In this document: positions 1-5,240 of the stretch, piece after piece
Numbering within the stretch: position 1 is the first letter of the stretch
How the letters are laid out: every line of letters starts with the position of its first letter
Origin: Candidatus Caenarcanales bacterium
GTDB taxonomy: Bacteria > Cyanobacteriota > Vampirovibrionia > LMEP-6097
Length of the DNA: 6,628 bases
Assembly: GCA_021299565.1 (NCBI GenBank)
Contig: JAJTHA010000229.1
Coordinates: 1-6,628, forward strand
Direction: 5' to 3'
Notes under the pieces: generated by a model
Database searches by the model: none
Told to the model about the DNA's origin: nothing
The model's input: only the letters and a program-made list of their open reading frames with translations
Translations under genes and position numbers: made by a program

Positions 1-1
1 A

Positions 2-1075
2 GATGAATTTAAATTTGTCAGTGGTTATGGCAAAATCCAAACTCGCAAAATCAAAAATGTAACTGCCTCTATGGAGAACGAACAATGGTATCTCAATGAC
101 CCAAAATCTGGTATCAACATCAACGACGCTTGGTACTATAGCAAAGGTACTGGAGTCAAGATTGCAGTAATAGACTGCGGTCTTGACACAGATCATCCTG
201 ATATAAACTTTTTTCTCAAAGGTTACAATGCACAAACTGGTTCGAGTAACGCTGAAGCCGTATCCAAATCAAACGAAAATCACGGGACTGCTGTCGCTGG
301 TTTAATCGCTGGCAAAGACGATAACGCTGGTATTGTAGGCGTTGCACCTGAAGCCCAAATCATACCAATCAAACTTTATGGAGATGATGGCATAGTTAGA
401 GTCTCACAAATAATTCAAGCTCATCAAAAAGCAATTGAATTAGGAGCAACTATCATCAACAATAGTTGGGGAAGTTTCGATCCTAGTGTTGCAACGGGAC
501 AAGCTATTGATATTAGTCAACAAGAAAAAGATATGTATGAATCACTCGCGACAGAAGCAAACGATGGAAAAGGCGTTGTGGTTATTTTCGCAGCAGGCAA
601 TAGCGCTCGCAAAGATCCAAGCTTCAACAACTCACCAGAAGCGCGCTTGAGATCTAACTTTGCAGTTGGTGCGATTAATGTTGATGGACAAAGATCATAC
701 TATAGTGTTTACGGTGATGAACTTGCTCTTGTTGCACCTGGTGGTGATGCGCAAAAAGCAATTCTTACAACTGATAGACAAGACCTTGCTATTAAAAGCG
801 GTACTAAAGTCAAAAAATATGTTTTGGGATACGACAGAGGTTCTTATACCGCTTCGTTTAGTGGTACAAGCGCAGCAGCACCAATAGTAGCTGGTGTTGC
901 AGCTCTAGTCTGGTCTGTTAATCCTAATTTAAGCGCTGATGATGTAAAACAAATTTTGAAAGATTCAGCAAGAAAACCAAATACTTATGATTTCAATGAA
1001 GGCGGTAGAAACAATGAACTCGGCTCGGGCATTGTGGATGCGGGTGAAGCAGTTAAAAAAGCATTAAACTATTAA
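2..1075 (+). CDS. Subtilisin-family (S8) serine peptidase, 5' end missing
   Basis: Serine endopeptidase of the subtilase family. The full catalytic set is visible, numbering from the first in-window Met at position 71: Asp35 in VIDCG, His71 in the HGTAVAG block, oxyanion Asn177 in FAAGN, and nucleophile Ser267 in SGTSAAAP. The C-terminal helix (NPNLSADDVKQIL) and the final GSGIVDAGEAV are also typical, and the protein ends right after the catalytic domain with no added domain. The frame stays open from position 71 back to the left edge (23 further codons). The ATG at 71 has no Shine-Dalgarno site and falls just before the mature-domain opening NEQWYLNDP, so the real start, with any signal peptide and propeptide, most likely lies outside the window. 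The residue after the catalytic Asp is Cys, where Ser or Thr is usual. Likely exported, but this cannot be confirmed without the N-terminus. It ends 25 bases before the hairpin-flanked unit. Confidence 0.93.
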   Translation, partial: DEFKFVSGYGKIQTRKIKNVTASMENEQWYLNDPKSGININDAWYYSKGTGVKIAVIDCGLDTDHPDINFFLKGYNAQTGSSNAEAVSKSNENHGTAVAGLIAGKDDNAGIVGVAPEAQIIPIKLYGDDGIVRVSQIIQAHQKAIELGATIINNSWGSFDPSVATGQAIDISQQEKDMYESLATEANDGKGVVVIFAAGNSARKDPSFNNSPEARLRSNFAVGAINVDGQRSYYSVYGDELALVAPGGDAQKAILTTDRQDLAIKSGTKVKKYVLGYDRGSYTASFSGTSAAAPIVAGVAALVWSVNPNLSADDVKQILKDSARKPNTYDFNEGGRNNELGSGIVDAGEAVKKALNY

Positions 1076-1100
1076 TTAGTATAAGCCATAAAGTCTAATT

Positions 1101-1139
1101 TAAAGTCATTGCGAGCCGCGAAGCGGCGTGGCAATCCAG
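1101..1139 (+). repeat. Left REP-like bulged hairpin
   Basis: Imperfect palindrome. The outer stem ATTGC (1108-1112) pairs with GCAAT (1131-1135). The inner stem GCCGC (1115-1119) pairs with GCGGC (1123-1127) around a GAA loop. An asymmetric internal loop of GA (1113-1114) against GTG (1128-1130) separates the stems. It is an inverted, diverged copy of 1482-1524. It could also affect transcription leaving the protease gene, but there is no U-run after it, so it is not a standard terminator. From memory, similar palindromes beginning near GTCATTGCGAG recur in many bacterial genomes; this was not searched. Confidence 0.85.
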
Positions 1140-1141
1140 CA

Positions 1142-1165
1142 GAAAAAATTTGATAAAATTTTTTC
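1142..1165 (+). repeat. Perfect AT-rich inverted repeat overlapping the nuclease promoter
   Basis: Two perfect 10-base arms (1142-1151 GAAAAAATTT and 1156-1165 AAATTTTTTC) surround a GATA centre and end one base before the nuclease ATG. The -10 element lies inside the repeat. It could be an operator for an autoregulator or, in readthrough RNA, a weak A-U hairpin next to the start codon. The symmetry is directly seen; the role is inference. Confidence 0.55.
1151..1159 (+). promoter_or_regulatory. Extended -10 promoter of the GIY-YIG gene (predicted leaderless)
   Basis: The sequence TGATAAAAT is an extended -10 (TGnTAnAAT). Six bases separate its last T from the ATG at 1166, so with the usual spacing transcription would begin on the A of the start codon. 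No convincing -35 box and no Shine-Dalgarno site are present. Similar elements precede three other genes here. Confidence 0.55.
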
Positions 1166-1459
1166 ATGAAACAACCATGTGTATATTTAATGACAAATCA
1201 ACGCAATGGTACTATTTATTGTGGAGTAACGTCTAATTTGATTAGAAGAGTTTACGAACATAAAACCTATTCACAAAAGAATTGTTTCACAGCTAAATAC
1301 CAATGTACGTTTTTGGTTTATTATGAAATCCATTCTTCTATGTATAATGCAATTTCTCGTGAAAAGCAGATCAAATCATGCTCTCGCAAAGCCAAGCTTA
1401 ATTTAATAGAAAAAGACAATCCAGGATGGATAGATCTATACAATGATTTATGCAAATAG
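1166..1459 (+). CDS. Small GIY-YIG nuclease domain protein
   Basis: A 97-residue single-domain protein of the compact GIY-YIG family often annotated as COG2827-like. Established family chemistry is a metal-dependent DNA phosphodiester cleavage. Recognisable residues are Tyr7 in the first motif (CVY replaces GIY), Tyr18-Cys19-Gly20 (the YIG motif with Cys for Ile), Arg28 and His32 in RVYEH, catalytic Glu66 in SREKQIK, and Asn79 or Asn85 near the end. The closing WIDLY segment is also typical. The domain is complete and spans essentially the whole protein, so there is no separate DNA-binding module. The gene sits alone between two inverted hairpins with its own promoter. It is probably translated from a leaderless mRNA, as the ATG follows the -10 by six bases. 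Its substrate is unknown; the bracketing hairpins are a reasonable candidate. Family assignment is strong, cellular role is not known. Confidence 0.9.
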   Translation: MKQPCVYLMTNQRNGTIYCGVTSNLIRRVYEHKTYSQKNCFTAKYQCTFLVYYEIHSSMYNAISREKQIKSCSRKAKLNLIEKDNPGWIDLYNDLCK

Positions 1460-1481
1460 TTTTTCTTATAATATTTTAACT

Positions 1482-1524
1482 CTGGACTGCCACGGCTTGC
1501 TGTGCAAGCCTCGCAGTGACTTTA
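1482..1524 (-). repeat. Right REP-like bulged hairpin, inverted relative to the left copy
   Basis: The outer stem ACTGC (1486-1490) pairs with GCAGT (1513-1517). The inner stem GGCTTGC (1494-1500) pairs perfectly with GCAAGCC (1504-1510) around a TGT loop. The internal loop CAC/TC is the exact complement of the GTG/GA loop in the left copy. Compared with the left copy the inner stem is longer and almost wholly different in sequence yet still fully paired. One outer pair has changed from T-A to C-G on both strands. It begins 22 bases after the nuclease stop codon. Confidence 0.85.
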
Positions 1525-1556
1525 AAATTTCAAATTGAGATTATGCTTAATTTTTA

Positions 1557-1575
1557 TCTTGTTTTTTAAACAAGA
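1557..1575. promoter_or_regulatory. Inverted repeat over the -35 region of the cupin operon
   Basis: Perfect 8-base arms TCTTGTTT and AAACAAGA around a TTT centre. The repeat lies where the -35 contacts would fall for the extended -10 at 1584-1592, and no good -35 hexamer is otherwise visible. It could be an operator. It is not a good terminator on either strand because no T-run follows it. Confidence 0.4.
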
Positions 1576-1583
1576 ACCCAAGA

Positions 1584-1592
1584 TGTTACAAT
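1584..1592 (+). promoter_or_regulatory. Extended -10 promoter of the cupin/acyl-ACP synthetase operon
   Basis: TGTTACAAT fits the TGnTAnAAT pattern. Seven bases lie between its last T and the GTG at 1600, so the transcript would begin at or next to the start codon. No Shine-Dalgarno sequence precedes that GTG, which supports a leaderless message. Confidence 0.5.
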
Positions 1593-1599
1593 CTAATTT

Positions 1600-1956
1600 G
1601 TGCTAGATACGCAAAAAACCAATATCACTCCATGGGGCTCCTGGCAAGTCCTAGATGATAGTGAAGATTTTAAAGTCAAAAAAATCAAGATCAAATCAGG
1701 TCAAAGACTAAGCTACCAAAAACATTTCAAAAGAGAAGAAAACTGGTTTATTGTAAATGGTCAAGCTCTAGTAACTCTCGATGACGAAGAGCAAGAATTG
1801 GGACCAGGCGACTATATTCATATCCCTTTTCAAGCGAAACACAGAATCGCAAATATCTCTAGCACAGAAGAATTGGTATTTATTGAGATTCAGAAAGGGA
1901 CATATTTTGGAGAAGATGATATCGTAAGATTTGCAGATGATTATGGAAGAAGCTAA
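1600..1956 (+). CDS. Single-domain cupin, mannose-6-phosphate isomerase (type II) like
   Basis: A 118-residue protein matching the cupin domain found at the C-terminus of type II phosphomannose isomerases (ManC/AlgA family), which interconvert mannose-6-phosphate and fructose-6-phosphate for GDP-mannose supply. Visible hallmarks are PWGSW near the start, cupin motif 1 from Gly34 with Gln40, His42, Glu47 and Gly54, cupin motif 2 with GPGDYIHIP and His81, then IEIQKGTYFGEDDIVRFADDYGR at the end, all in the family order. Gln40, His42, Glu47 and His81 are the expected metal ligands. The guanylyltransferase domain of the bifunctional enzymes is absent, so this is a stand-alone isomerase-like cupin. 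Actual activity and substrate are inferred from similarity. The start is GTG at 1600, just downstream of an extended -10. The 3' end overlaps the acyl-ACP synthetase gene, implying co-translation. Confidence 0.85.
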   Translation: MLDTQKTNITPWGSWQVLDDSEDFKVKKIKIKSGQRLSYQKHFKREENWFIVNGQALVTLDDEEQELGPGDYIHIPFQAKHRIANISSTEELVFIEIQKGTYFGEDDIVRFADDYGRS

Positions 1957-3448
1957 AAAAACTCTTCTTGAAGAACTTGGGCTAGCAGCTAAAACCTACA
2001 AAGCCGAAACCATCATTGCTATTGATCACAAAGATCAAACACTAAGTTATAAAACACTAGATTCCAAAGCGACCTTAGTCGCCCACAAATTAAAAAACAT
2101 TTTAAACACAGACATCAATGTCGGGCTCATGCTTCCAACGTCACTAGCTTGTTTAGTAAGTTTTTTCGCCGTGCACAAGCTCGGCAAAACGCCAGCCATG
2201 CTTAATTTCACCTTGGGCTCTCAAAACCTAATCGACAATTGTCACACAGCACAAGTCAAACAAATCATCAGCTCTAGAGATTTCATCAAAGAAGCCAAAC
2301 TAAATATAGTTCTTGAAAAAATATCCAGCTCCGGATTAGAAATTATTTTCCTGGAGGATATCAAAAAAAGTTTCAATATTTTTGATTTATTGTTAAGTAA
2401 ATTTCTCCCAAAAGCAAAAGCATCAAACGCTGCGGTTATACTGTTTACATCAGGAACCGAAAATAAATCTAAGGGTGTAGTTCTCGCTCACTCAAATCTT
2501 CTTGCAAATATTAATCAGCTCAAAAAATGTTTTGACTATACAACAAAAGATATAGTACTCAATCCATTGCCTTTATTTCATTCGTTTGGGCTTACTGGTG
2601 GTATGTTAATGCCACTATATTGCGGAGCAAAAGCGATTTATTACCCAAGCCCACTTCACTTCAAAGAAATCCCGCAAATCGCCAGGAAGCATTCAGCGAC
2701 TGTATTTTATGGGACCAATACTTTTTTACGTTCTTACGCCAAATACGCACAGAAAGAAGACTTTGCTCATATCAAATATTTGGTTGCTGGCGCCGAAAAA
2801 ATCCAGGAAGATGTTTTTAAAATCTGGCAAGAAAAATTTGGCGTCGAAATTCTAGAAGCTTATGGTTGCACAGAAGCAGCACCTGGAATAAGTGTCAATT
2901 GTTCATTGCACAAAAAACCTGGCACTGTCGGCAAATTTCTTCCCAATATCAAATACAAACTCGAAAAAATCAATGGCATAGACAAAGGCTACAAGCTACT
3001 TGTATCCGGACCTAATATCATGATGGGCTATTTATTGTTTGATAAACCAGGAGAAATACAAGCACCAAATAGCGAATGGTATGACACTGGCGATATTATA
3101 GACATTGATGAAGACGGCTTCATAAGAGTCATTGGACGTGTTAAACGTTTTGCCAAAATAGCAGGGGAGATGATTTCTCTTTTATTGCTTGAGGAGTTGT
3201 TAAATTCAAATTTTCCTGATTTTTGTCATGCTGTAGTAAATATCAGCGACAACAAAAAAGGTGAAGCTCTGGTGCTTTTTACTAATAATTTCAATCTTAC
3301 GAGAGATTTAGTTCATCAGGCTTTCAAGGCTAACTCAATTTCAGAATTAGCTTTGCCTAAGCGGATTGTAAATATTGATGAGCTACCTTATCTTGGTTCT
3401 GGGAAGCTTGATTATCAGAGTTTGACTGCGATTGCGTTAAATTCATAA
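1937..3448 (+). CDS. Stand-alone acyl-ACP synthetase (AMP-binding), Aas C-terminal-half type
   Basis: ANL-superfamily adenylating enzyme of about 503 residues. Numbering from the ATG at 1937: the phosphate-binding loop LFTSGT...SKGVV spans about 169-182, YGCTE is at 309-313, TGD at 384-386, hinge-region Arg401 in GRVKRFAKIAGEM, and catalytic Lys490 in GSGKLDY. The blocks LPLFHSFGLTGGML, VAGAEK, GPNIMMGYL and FAKIAGEMISL resemble the adenylation half of the bifunctional Aas protein, which charges fatty acids onto ACP for lysophospholipid reacylation. The PlsC-like acyltransferase half of Aas is missing here. ATP-dependent fatty acid activation is inferred from family. In-frame TTG at 1931 and ATGs at 1937 and 1943 are all possible starts; none has a good Shine-Dalgarno site, and each overlaps the cupin gene by 14-26 bases, which suggests translational coupling. 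The last 92 bases overlap the convergent gene at 3357-4388. Confidence 0.9.
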   Translation: MIMEEAKKTLLEELGLAAKTYKAETIIAIDHKDQTLSYKTLDSKATLVAHKLKNILNTDINVGLMLPTSLACLVSFFAVHKLGKTPAMLNFTLGSQNLIDNCHTAQVKQIISSRDFIKEAKLNIVLEKISSSGLEIIFLEDIKKSFNIFDLLLSKFLPKAKASNAAVILFTSGTENKSKGVVLAHSNLLANINQLKKCFDYTTKDIVLNPLPLFHSFGLTGGMLMPLYCGAKAIYYPSPLHFKEIPQIARKHSATVFYGTNTFLRSYAKYAQKEDFAHIKYLVAGAEKIQEDVFKIWQEKFGVEILEAYGCTEAAPGISVNCSLHKKPGTVGKFLPNIKYKLEKINGIDKGYKLLVSGPNIMMGYLLFDKPGEIQAPNSEWYDTGDIIDIDEDGFIRVIGRVKRFAKIAGEMISLLLLEELLNSNFPDFCHAVVNISDNKKGEALVLFTNNFNLTRDLVHQAFKANSISELALPKRIVNIDELPYLGSGKLDYQSLTAIALNS

Positions 3449-4388
3449 AAGGGATCACTTCTATATCATTTGGTCCATAAGAAAAAATCAAATTACCAGT
3501 ACCATCACTTTGAATCAATAAATTTGGACTAAAGCTTTCGTCCAATTCTAGTCCTCCATTCCAATTATGTTTGAAATTACCCAGAGCAATAGTCCATTTG
3601 TTTTTTAAATTTATTTTTTTTGAAATAGTGGGATCTGGAGTAGTGTCACCAACTAGGCGAAAACATGAATAATTATCTGCCAAATTTGTAAAATTTGTAT
3701 CTTCTGCGTTTTTTAGTGCAGTAATGGATGCTTCTCTTGGCGAAACACCAAGCAAAACCTCTCCATTACGATGATTGACGGCAATTTTTAATTGTTGAGG
3801 AGCAATAGCTGAATTTTTCAAAATATGTTGATTTAAATTAATTTCACCATCAACCGCAAGATGTTGATCAGGATTTTTAATTTTCAATGCAATCGAATTA
3901 TCGCTTCCAGTTCCCACAGTAAAAACAGAAATTCCTCTTTGTTCCGAATTGAGATTTTTAATAAAAGAATTTGCATCAAGTCTTAATGAGACAGTTCTAG
4001 ATTTTGTTTTAGATTTAGTTTCGCATTCAACCAAAAAATCTCCAGATGCAACTGGTCCAGTAACAATGATTCCACGATTATCAATTGATGATTTATTGGC
4101 TTTCAAACTATCCACAAAAACATATGCAGTTCTCAGTCCTTTTGTATCTAGAACATCCTCAAAACTAAGTTGATTATCAAGGAGAATCTGCTTTGGTGTC
4201 ACTAAAATTACATCATCGCCATGCTTTAACGATTGACTATATTGATTAGGTCTATGTAAATTTGCTAAATGAGTTCCATCAGGTTGAGAACTTTGTTGAA
4301 CAGGAGTGTCCAAATTAGCTACATGTTCTCTAAGCTCTGAAGGAGATAAGGTGGCTTGATTTACGATAATAGAGTCGATTGACACCAC
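3357..4388 (-). CDS. Protein of unknown function, Q/N/S-rich tail overlapping its neighbour
   Basis: Not recognised. The frame encodes 343 residues from a GTG at 4388. An adjacent GTG at 4385 lies exactly where transcription should start from the upstream extended -10, so the true product may be one residue shorter. There is no signal peptide and no obvious membrane segment. The N-terminal 70 residues are polar and proline/glutamine-containing, probably flexible. Residues from about 75 to 310 alternate hydrophobic and polar stretches (for example RGIIVTGPVASGDFLVECE and NLLIQSDGTGNLIFSYGP), suggesting a beta-rich fold. The last 30 residues are rich in Gln, Asn and Ser and lie wholly within the 3' end of the acyl-ACP synthetase gene on the other strand. 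The length of the open frame, its own promoter and the lack of any other gene here support it being real. No function can be assigned. Confidence 0.75.
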   Translation of the reverse strand: MVSIDSIIVNQATLSPSELREHVANLDTPVQQSSQPDGTHLANLHRPNQYSQSLKHGDDVILVTPKQILLDNQLSFEDVLDTKGLRTAYVFVDSLKANKSSIDNRGIIVTGPVASGDFLVECETKSKTKSRTVSLRLDANSFIKNLNSEQRGISVFTVGTGSDNSIALKIKNPDQHLAVDGEINLNQHILKNSAIAPQQLKIAVNHRNGEVLLGVSPREASITALKNAEDTNFTNLADNYSCFRLVGDTTPDPTISKKINLKNKWTIALGNFKHNWNGGLELDESFSPNLLIQSDGTGNLIFSYGPNDIEVIPFMNLTQSQSNSDNQASQNQDKVAHQYLQSA

Positions 4389-4391
4389 AAT

Positions 4392-4400
4392 ATTGTATCA
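4392..4400 (-). promoter_or_regulatory. Extended -10 promoter of the minus-strand unknown gene
   Basis: Read on the minus strand, TGATACAAT is preceded by CTG, giving the block TGTGATAnAAT also seen at the facing promoter. Its last T is six bases before the GTG at 4385, the spacing expected if transcription starts on that codon. The alternative GTG at 4388 would fall upstream of the predicted transcript start. Confidence 0.5.
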
Positions 4401-4441
4401 CAGTTTTATATTTTAATCATTTTCTAGGGCTATTTTTTTTG

Positions 4442-4450
4442 TGATAAAAT
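4442..4450 (+). promoter_or_regulatory. Extended -10 promoter of the plus-strand unknown gene
   Basis: TGATAAAAT, preceded by TG after a run of eight T, fits the same TGTGATAnAAT block as the divergent promoter. The predicted transcript start is near 4457, giving a leader of about 28 bases without a Shine-Dalgarno site before the ATG at 4485. A nearer hexamer TAATTT at 4474-4479 could instead give a leaderless message. Confidence 0.5.
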
Positions 4451-4484
4451 CTTAAGAATTAACGATTTATAAGTAATTTAACCA

Positions 4485-5240
4485 ATGGCTTCAAACATTA
4501 GTAACACCCCAAACGCAAATACTGCTGCAGCAGCAGCTACGACATTGCGTGGAAGGGTTTCTTACGAGCAAGATTCTCCAGTTGAAAGCAATAGATTTGA
4601 TCCAAGTTTACTAGCCCGTATCGCCGCCGAAGAAGAACTCAAAAAACGTGGTGGCGGCGGTGGTGGTGGATCAGCACCTAGTTTCAATCCCAACGTTTGG
4701 GTTTCATATAGCTTTGTTGAAATAGCAAAAGCGATTGAAGAATTGAGACAGGCTTTTAATCAAGCTCTTGCTGCTGCAACAGAAGCTCCTGCAGGTTTCG
4801 TTGCTCAAGCAAGTGAATCAGTGACTGCTGCTGTGAAAAATTTTTCTAGTCAATTTCAACTACCAAATTTTAATTTAGCGACTTCTCTTCAAAACATGAT
4901 GTCCAAAGGGATTAACAACACTCTAGCTGCAGTTGATAGAGCTGTTGCCAATTTGATTAACTCGGGACATACAATGATGAGCGCTATTGCAAATGGTCTC
5001 AAAAAAGTTTTTTATGGCAAAGATGAGAGCATTAAGGATATAGACGAAGAGATTTACGAAAAAGAAGGTGGAATTCTTGATGGTCTGGTTGAGTTTTTTG
5101 GAATCAAAGATCAAGACAAAGAAACCAACGGCAAAAATATCAAAGCACATATAGACAACCAATCAAACCAGCTTACGAAGTGGGCTGCATCTATGAAGGA
5201 TTCAATAGATAGATTTTGGGAGAGATGGCTTAAGCTTTGA
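4485..5240 (+). CDS. Ala-rich, helix-prone protein of unknown function with heptaglycine linker
   Basis: Not recognised; 251 residues from an ATG. Residues 1-55 are low-complexity and probably disordered, with a five-alanine run at 14-18. They end in a charged stretch (EEELKKR), followed by seven consecutive glycines (56-62) that look like a flexible linker. Residues about 72-250 look mainly alpha-helical: alternating Ala/Glu/Gln and hydrophobic positions, segments such as IAKAIEELRQAFNQALAAA and ESVTAAVKNF, then an acidic part (IKDIDEEIYEKEGG) and a closing WAASMKDSIDRFWERWLKL that reads as an amphipathic helix. There is no signal peptide, no clear transmembrane helix, and no enzymatic motif. 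The pattern suggests a structural or surface-binding helical protein, but that is inference. It is divergent from the other unknown gene across 96 bases, and its stop codon overlaps the end of murA by 11 bases. Confidence 0.8.
   Translation: MASNISNTPNANTAAAAATTLRGRVSYEQDSPVESNRFDPSLLARIAAEEELKKRGGGGGGGSAPSFNPNVWVSYSFVEIAKAIEELRQAFNQALAAATEAPAGFVAQASESVTAAVKNFSSQFQLPNFNLATSLQNMMSKGINNTLAAVDRAVANLINSGHTMMSAIANGLKKVFYGKDESIKDIDEEIYEKEGGILDGLVEFFGIKDQDKETNGKNIKAHIDNQSNQLTKWAASMKDSIDRFWERWLKL

Larger units (their letters stand above)
1100..1526 (+). mobile_element. Putative minimal mobile unit: GIY-YIG gene between inverted REP-like hairpins
   Basis: A unit of about 427 bp bounded by inverted repeats. 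The outer 17 bases (1100-1116 and 1510-1526) match in inverted orientation at 16 of 17 positions. The inner-facing edges (1127-1139 and 1482-1494) match at 12 of 13. Each boundary forms a bulged hairpin, and between them lie only a promoter and one complete GIY-YIG nuclease gene. The outer edges both read TTTAAA, so a TTAA target duplication is possible but cannot be told apart from the palindromic end of the repeat. There is no classical transposase. By analogy with REP elements and their RAYT transposases, the nuclease may act on the hairpins. That role is inference; the flanking structure is directly seen. Confidence 0.6.

Noticed and set aside
71..73. ATG at 71 as the start of the protease
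   Set aside because: The reading frame remains open to the left edge, no Shine-Dalgarno site precedes the ATG, and it lies directly before the mature catalytic domain, so the gene is better treated as 5'-truncated by the window.
1166..1459. The GIY-YIG protein as UvrC or an intron homing endonuclease
   Set aside because: It lacks the UvrB-binding and RNase H-like domains of UvrC and any DNA-binding extension of homing enzymes, and no intron is apparent around it.
1486..1530. Right hairpin as a rho-independent terminator of the nuclease gene
   Set aside because: The stem is strong, but it is followed by GTGACTTTAAAATTT and not a T-run, and an inverted counterpart stands at the other side of the gene. 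A repeat boundary explains it better.
1931..1933. TTG at 1931 as the start of the acyl-ACP synthetase
   Set aside because: ATG codons follow at 1937 and 1943 in the same frame and no ribosome site favours the TTG. The choice between the two ATGs remains open.
3949..4173. Open frame opposite the unknown minus-strand gene
   Set aside because: It is short, has no ribosome site, and lies entirely inside the longer minus-strand gene that has its own promoter.
4923..5162. Minus-strand frame inside the Gly-linker protein gene
   Set aside because: Its Phe/Asn/Ile-rich composition is what the antisense of a Lys/Asp/Glu-rich helical gene produces; it has no start signals.
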